Under the pieces are notes generated by a model that saw only the letters and a list, made by a program, of their open reading frames with translations, was not told the origin of the DNA and searched no databases. A stretch of 64,000 bases of DNA from Reichenbachiella agariperforans. Lineage in GTDB: Bacteria > Bacteroidota > Bacteroidia > Cytophagales > Cyclobacteriaceae. The translations under genes were made by a program, and so were the position numbers. This document shows, in pieces, positions 63,100 to 64,000 of this stretch; the first letter of the stretch is position 1; the number at the start of each line of letters is the position of its first letter. The stretch covers positions 186,001 to 250,000 of the forward strand of contig NZ_FRAA01000006.1 of assembly GCF_900142205.1 (NCBI RefSeq), written 5' to 3'.

Positions 63100-64000
63100 T
63101 TATCTGAACTTCCCTCTAGCCATTCCTTTTTTATCTAGGACATAGACTAATCTAATCTGAGTTGTCACCAAGAAGTCTTTATTACTAGCGTCTGCCCTGT
63201 CTGTACCAGGAATATAGTTCCATCCATGGGTGTAGGAGGAACTTGCATTAGGGTCCCACTGTAGACTAGGGTCGTTAACGTTTAAGTTAGTATTTGTACT
63301 GGTTGTAGGTACATCGTGTGGCTTGTTTTCCATTAGAGCTACACCCTCGCCACCACGCTCCGAAAGCGCTCTAGCTAAATGGTCACTACCGAAGTAGTCT
63401 AGGTTCGCATATTTGCCCCCTATGTCATCTAAGTAATCTGTAAATAGGTATCTAAAACCAACTTCGAAATTGAGGTCAAAGTTTCTGGCCAATTTGATTT
63501 TTACTCCTAAACCTAGAGGTATTGCAAATTGAAATTTACTGTATGGTTTTAGGTTTAGTGAGTCTGAATACTGTCCTTCTGTACCGATTTTTTGGAGATC
63601 TACCCATTCTCCTCCATGACCTGTAGGGTTGCCTGCTTGGTCCGTTTCAGGAGCTTTGGCCTTAGGGGCATGGTGAAATACAGCTGCTCCTAGATACATA
63701 TATGGATTGATTGGAAAACGGTTTTTTGCACCACCTTTCGTTGGGAAGAAGTCTATTTCTAAGCCTAGGGAGAGCTCTTTAATAGAGTTTTTGAAATGGT
63801 AGTTTCGTTGGTATCTTCCGTAATCATTAGGATCACCATCTGGATCACTACTACCCGTACTGTAGTCAGATGCTTTGATAGTGCCATAGTTGAAGCCTGC
63901 TCTAGCGAATATGCCAGGATATAGTGATTTGGATGCAGTAATCCCGAATCCATCAGGGATGAACTTGTAGTCAGTACTGAACCTGCCATTGTTATTGGAA
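63100..64000 (-). CDS. Outer-membrane beta-barrel protein, DUF6089-like, 5' end outside window
   Basis: The minus-strand frame runs open from the window end to the stop at 63100 with no start in reach, so this is the 3' part (about 300 codons) of a longer gene. Visible strands include FGITASKSLYPGIFARAGFNYG (motif KSLYPGIFARAGF), LSLGLEIDFFPTKG, INPYMYLGAAVFHHAP, LGVKIKLARNFDLNFEVGFRYLFTDYLDDIGG (motif NFEVGFRYLFTDYLDD) and a final VTTQIRLVYVL. It resembles its downstream neighbour in the LEFG/FEVG-F/R-x-L/T-FTD motif, suggesting a tandem paralogue pair. Confidence 0.8.
   Translation of the reverse strand, partial: SNNNGRFSTDYKFIPDGFGITASKSLYPGIFARAGFNYGTIKASDYSTGSSDPDGDPNDYGRYQRNYHFKNSIKELSLGLEIDFFPTKGGAKNRFPINPYMYLGAAVFHHAPKAKAPETDQAGNPTGHGGEWVDLQKIGTEGQYSDSLNLKPYSKFQFAIPLGLGVKIKLARNFDLNFEVGFRYLFTDYLDDIGGKYANLDYFGSDHLARALSERGGEGVALMENKPHDVPTTSTNTNLNVNDPSLQWDPNASSSYTHGWNYIPGTDRADASNKDFLVTTQIRLVYVLDKKGMARGKFR

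Noticed and set aside
63765-63989. Minus-strand frame of 74 codons at the window end
   Set aside because: The barrel gene reads through the same bases in another frame without interruption to the window edge.
1-64000. Search for insertion sequences, transposases, integrases, prophage or toxin-antitoxin genes
   Set aside because: No such protein or terminal inverted repeats were seen on either strand.

Overview
The window reads as a chromosomal stretch of a Bacteroidota bacterium, most likely order Cytophagales. Support: secreted proteins with C-terminal type IX secretion (T9SS) sorting domains, Bacteroidota-type promoters (TTTG about 20 bases before TAnnTTTG), few clear Shine-Dalgarno sites, a FISUMP-domain protein, DUF6089-like barrels, a TPR-LuxR membrane regulator and the Bacteroidota-style bamA-ompH-ompH cluster. 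Genus cannot be fixed from the sequence alone.

Layout. 1-4.2 kb: three overlapping SurA/PpiC-like periplasmic chaperone genes (the middle one without a recognisable parvulin fold) and a MoxR ATPase. 4.3-6.8 kb: a hemerythrin/RIC-type repair protein with its own promoter, then ruvX, def and a nitrilase-family amidase. 6.8-10.9 kb: an FG-GAP T9SS cargo, murF and a DUF2461 gene. 11.0-11.2 kb: a self-contained tRNA-Val unit with promoter and terminator. 11.3-11.95 kb: a decayed LytTR response regulator. 12-14.2 kb: cysteine desulfurase and ferrochelatase. 14.4-27.6 kb: the accessory highlight, one giant secreted protein gene (about 3830 aa) preceded by a TPR/LuxR-type membrane regulator, with nested palindromes between them. 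27.8-34.9 kb: an FAD/Fe-S D-lactate or glycolate-type dehydrogenase, an arylamine N-acetyltransferase, an RmlD-like reductase, rpoN and a PAP2-like membrane protein. 34.9-40.7 kb: a minus-strand exopolysaccharide operon (glycosyltransferase, Wza-like export lipoprotein, Wzc-like tyrosine kinase, CpsB/YwqE phosphatase, small barrel). 40.8-46.6 kb: hflX, FISUMP protein, unknown protein, UbiA prenyltransferase, purN, purH. 46.7-52.1 kb: the complete rod-shape operon mreB-mreC-mreD-mrdA-rodA. 52.1-57.3 kb: a Bacteroidota unknown, ferredoxin, tdk, recO, a 2OG-Fe(II) oxygenase translationally coupled to a chromate transporter. 57.6-64 kb: uppS-bamA-ompH-ompH and two DUF6089-like barrels, the last cut by the window edge.

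Most of the window is housekeeping. The most unusual object is the giant protein: six blocks of five propeller-like repeats (30 in all), separated by eight copies of one hinge domain, then DUF5018-, cadherin- and Ig-like domains, a near-identical 498-bp tandem duplication and a T9SS tail. With the adjacent regulator, the palindromes and its own terminator it looks like a separately controlled surface or adhesin module. A second non-obvious observation is the response-regulator pseudogene at 11318-11949, whose LytTR DNA-binding domain survives as frameshifted fragments. Several convergent gene pairs meet with no spacer or share their stop codons, and three genes carry a TAnnTTTG box 4-6 bases before the ATG, suggesting leaderless transcripts.
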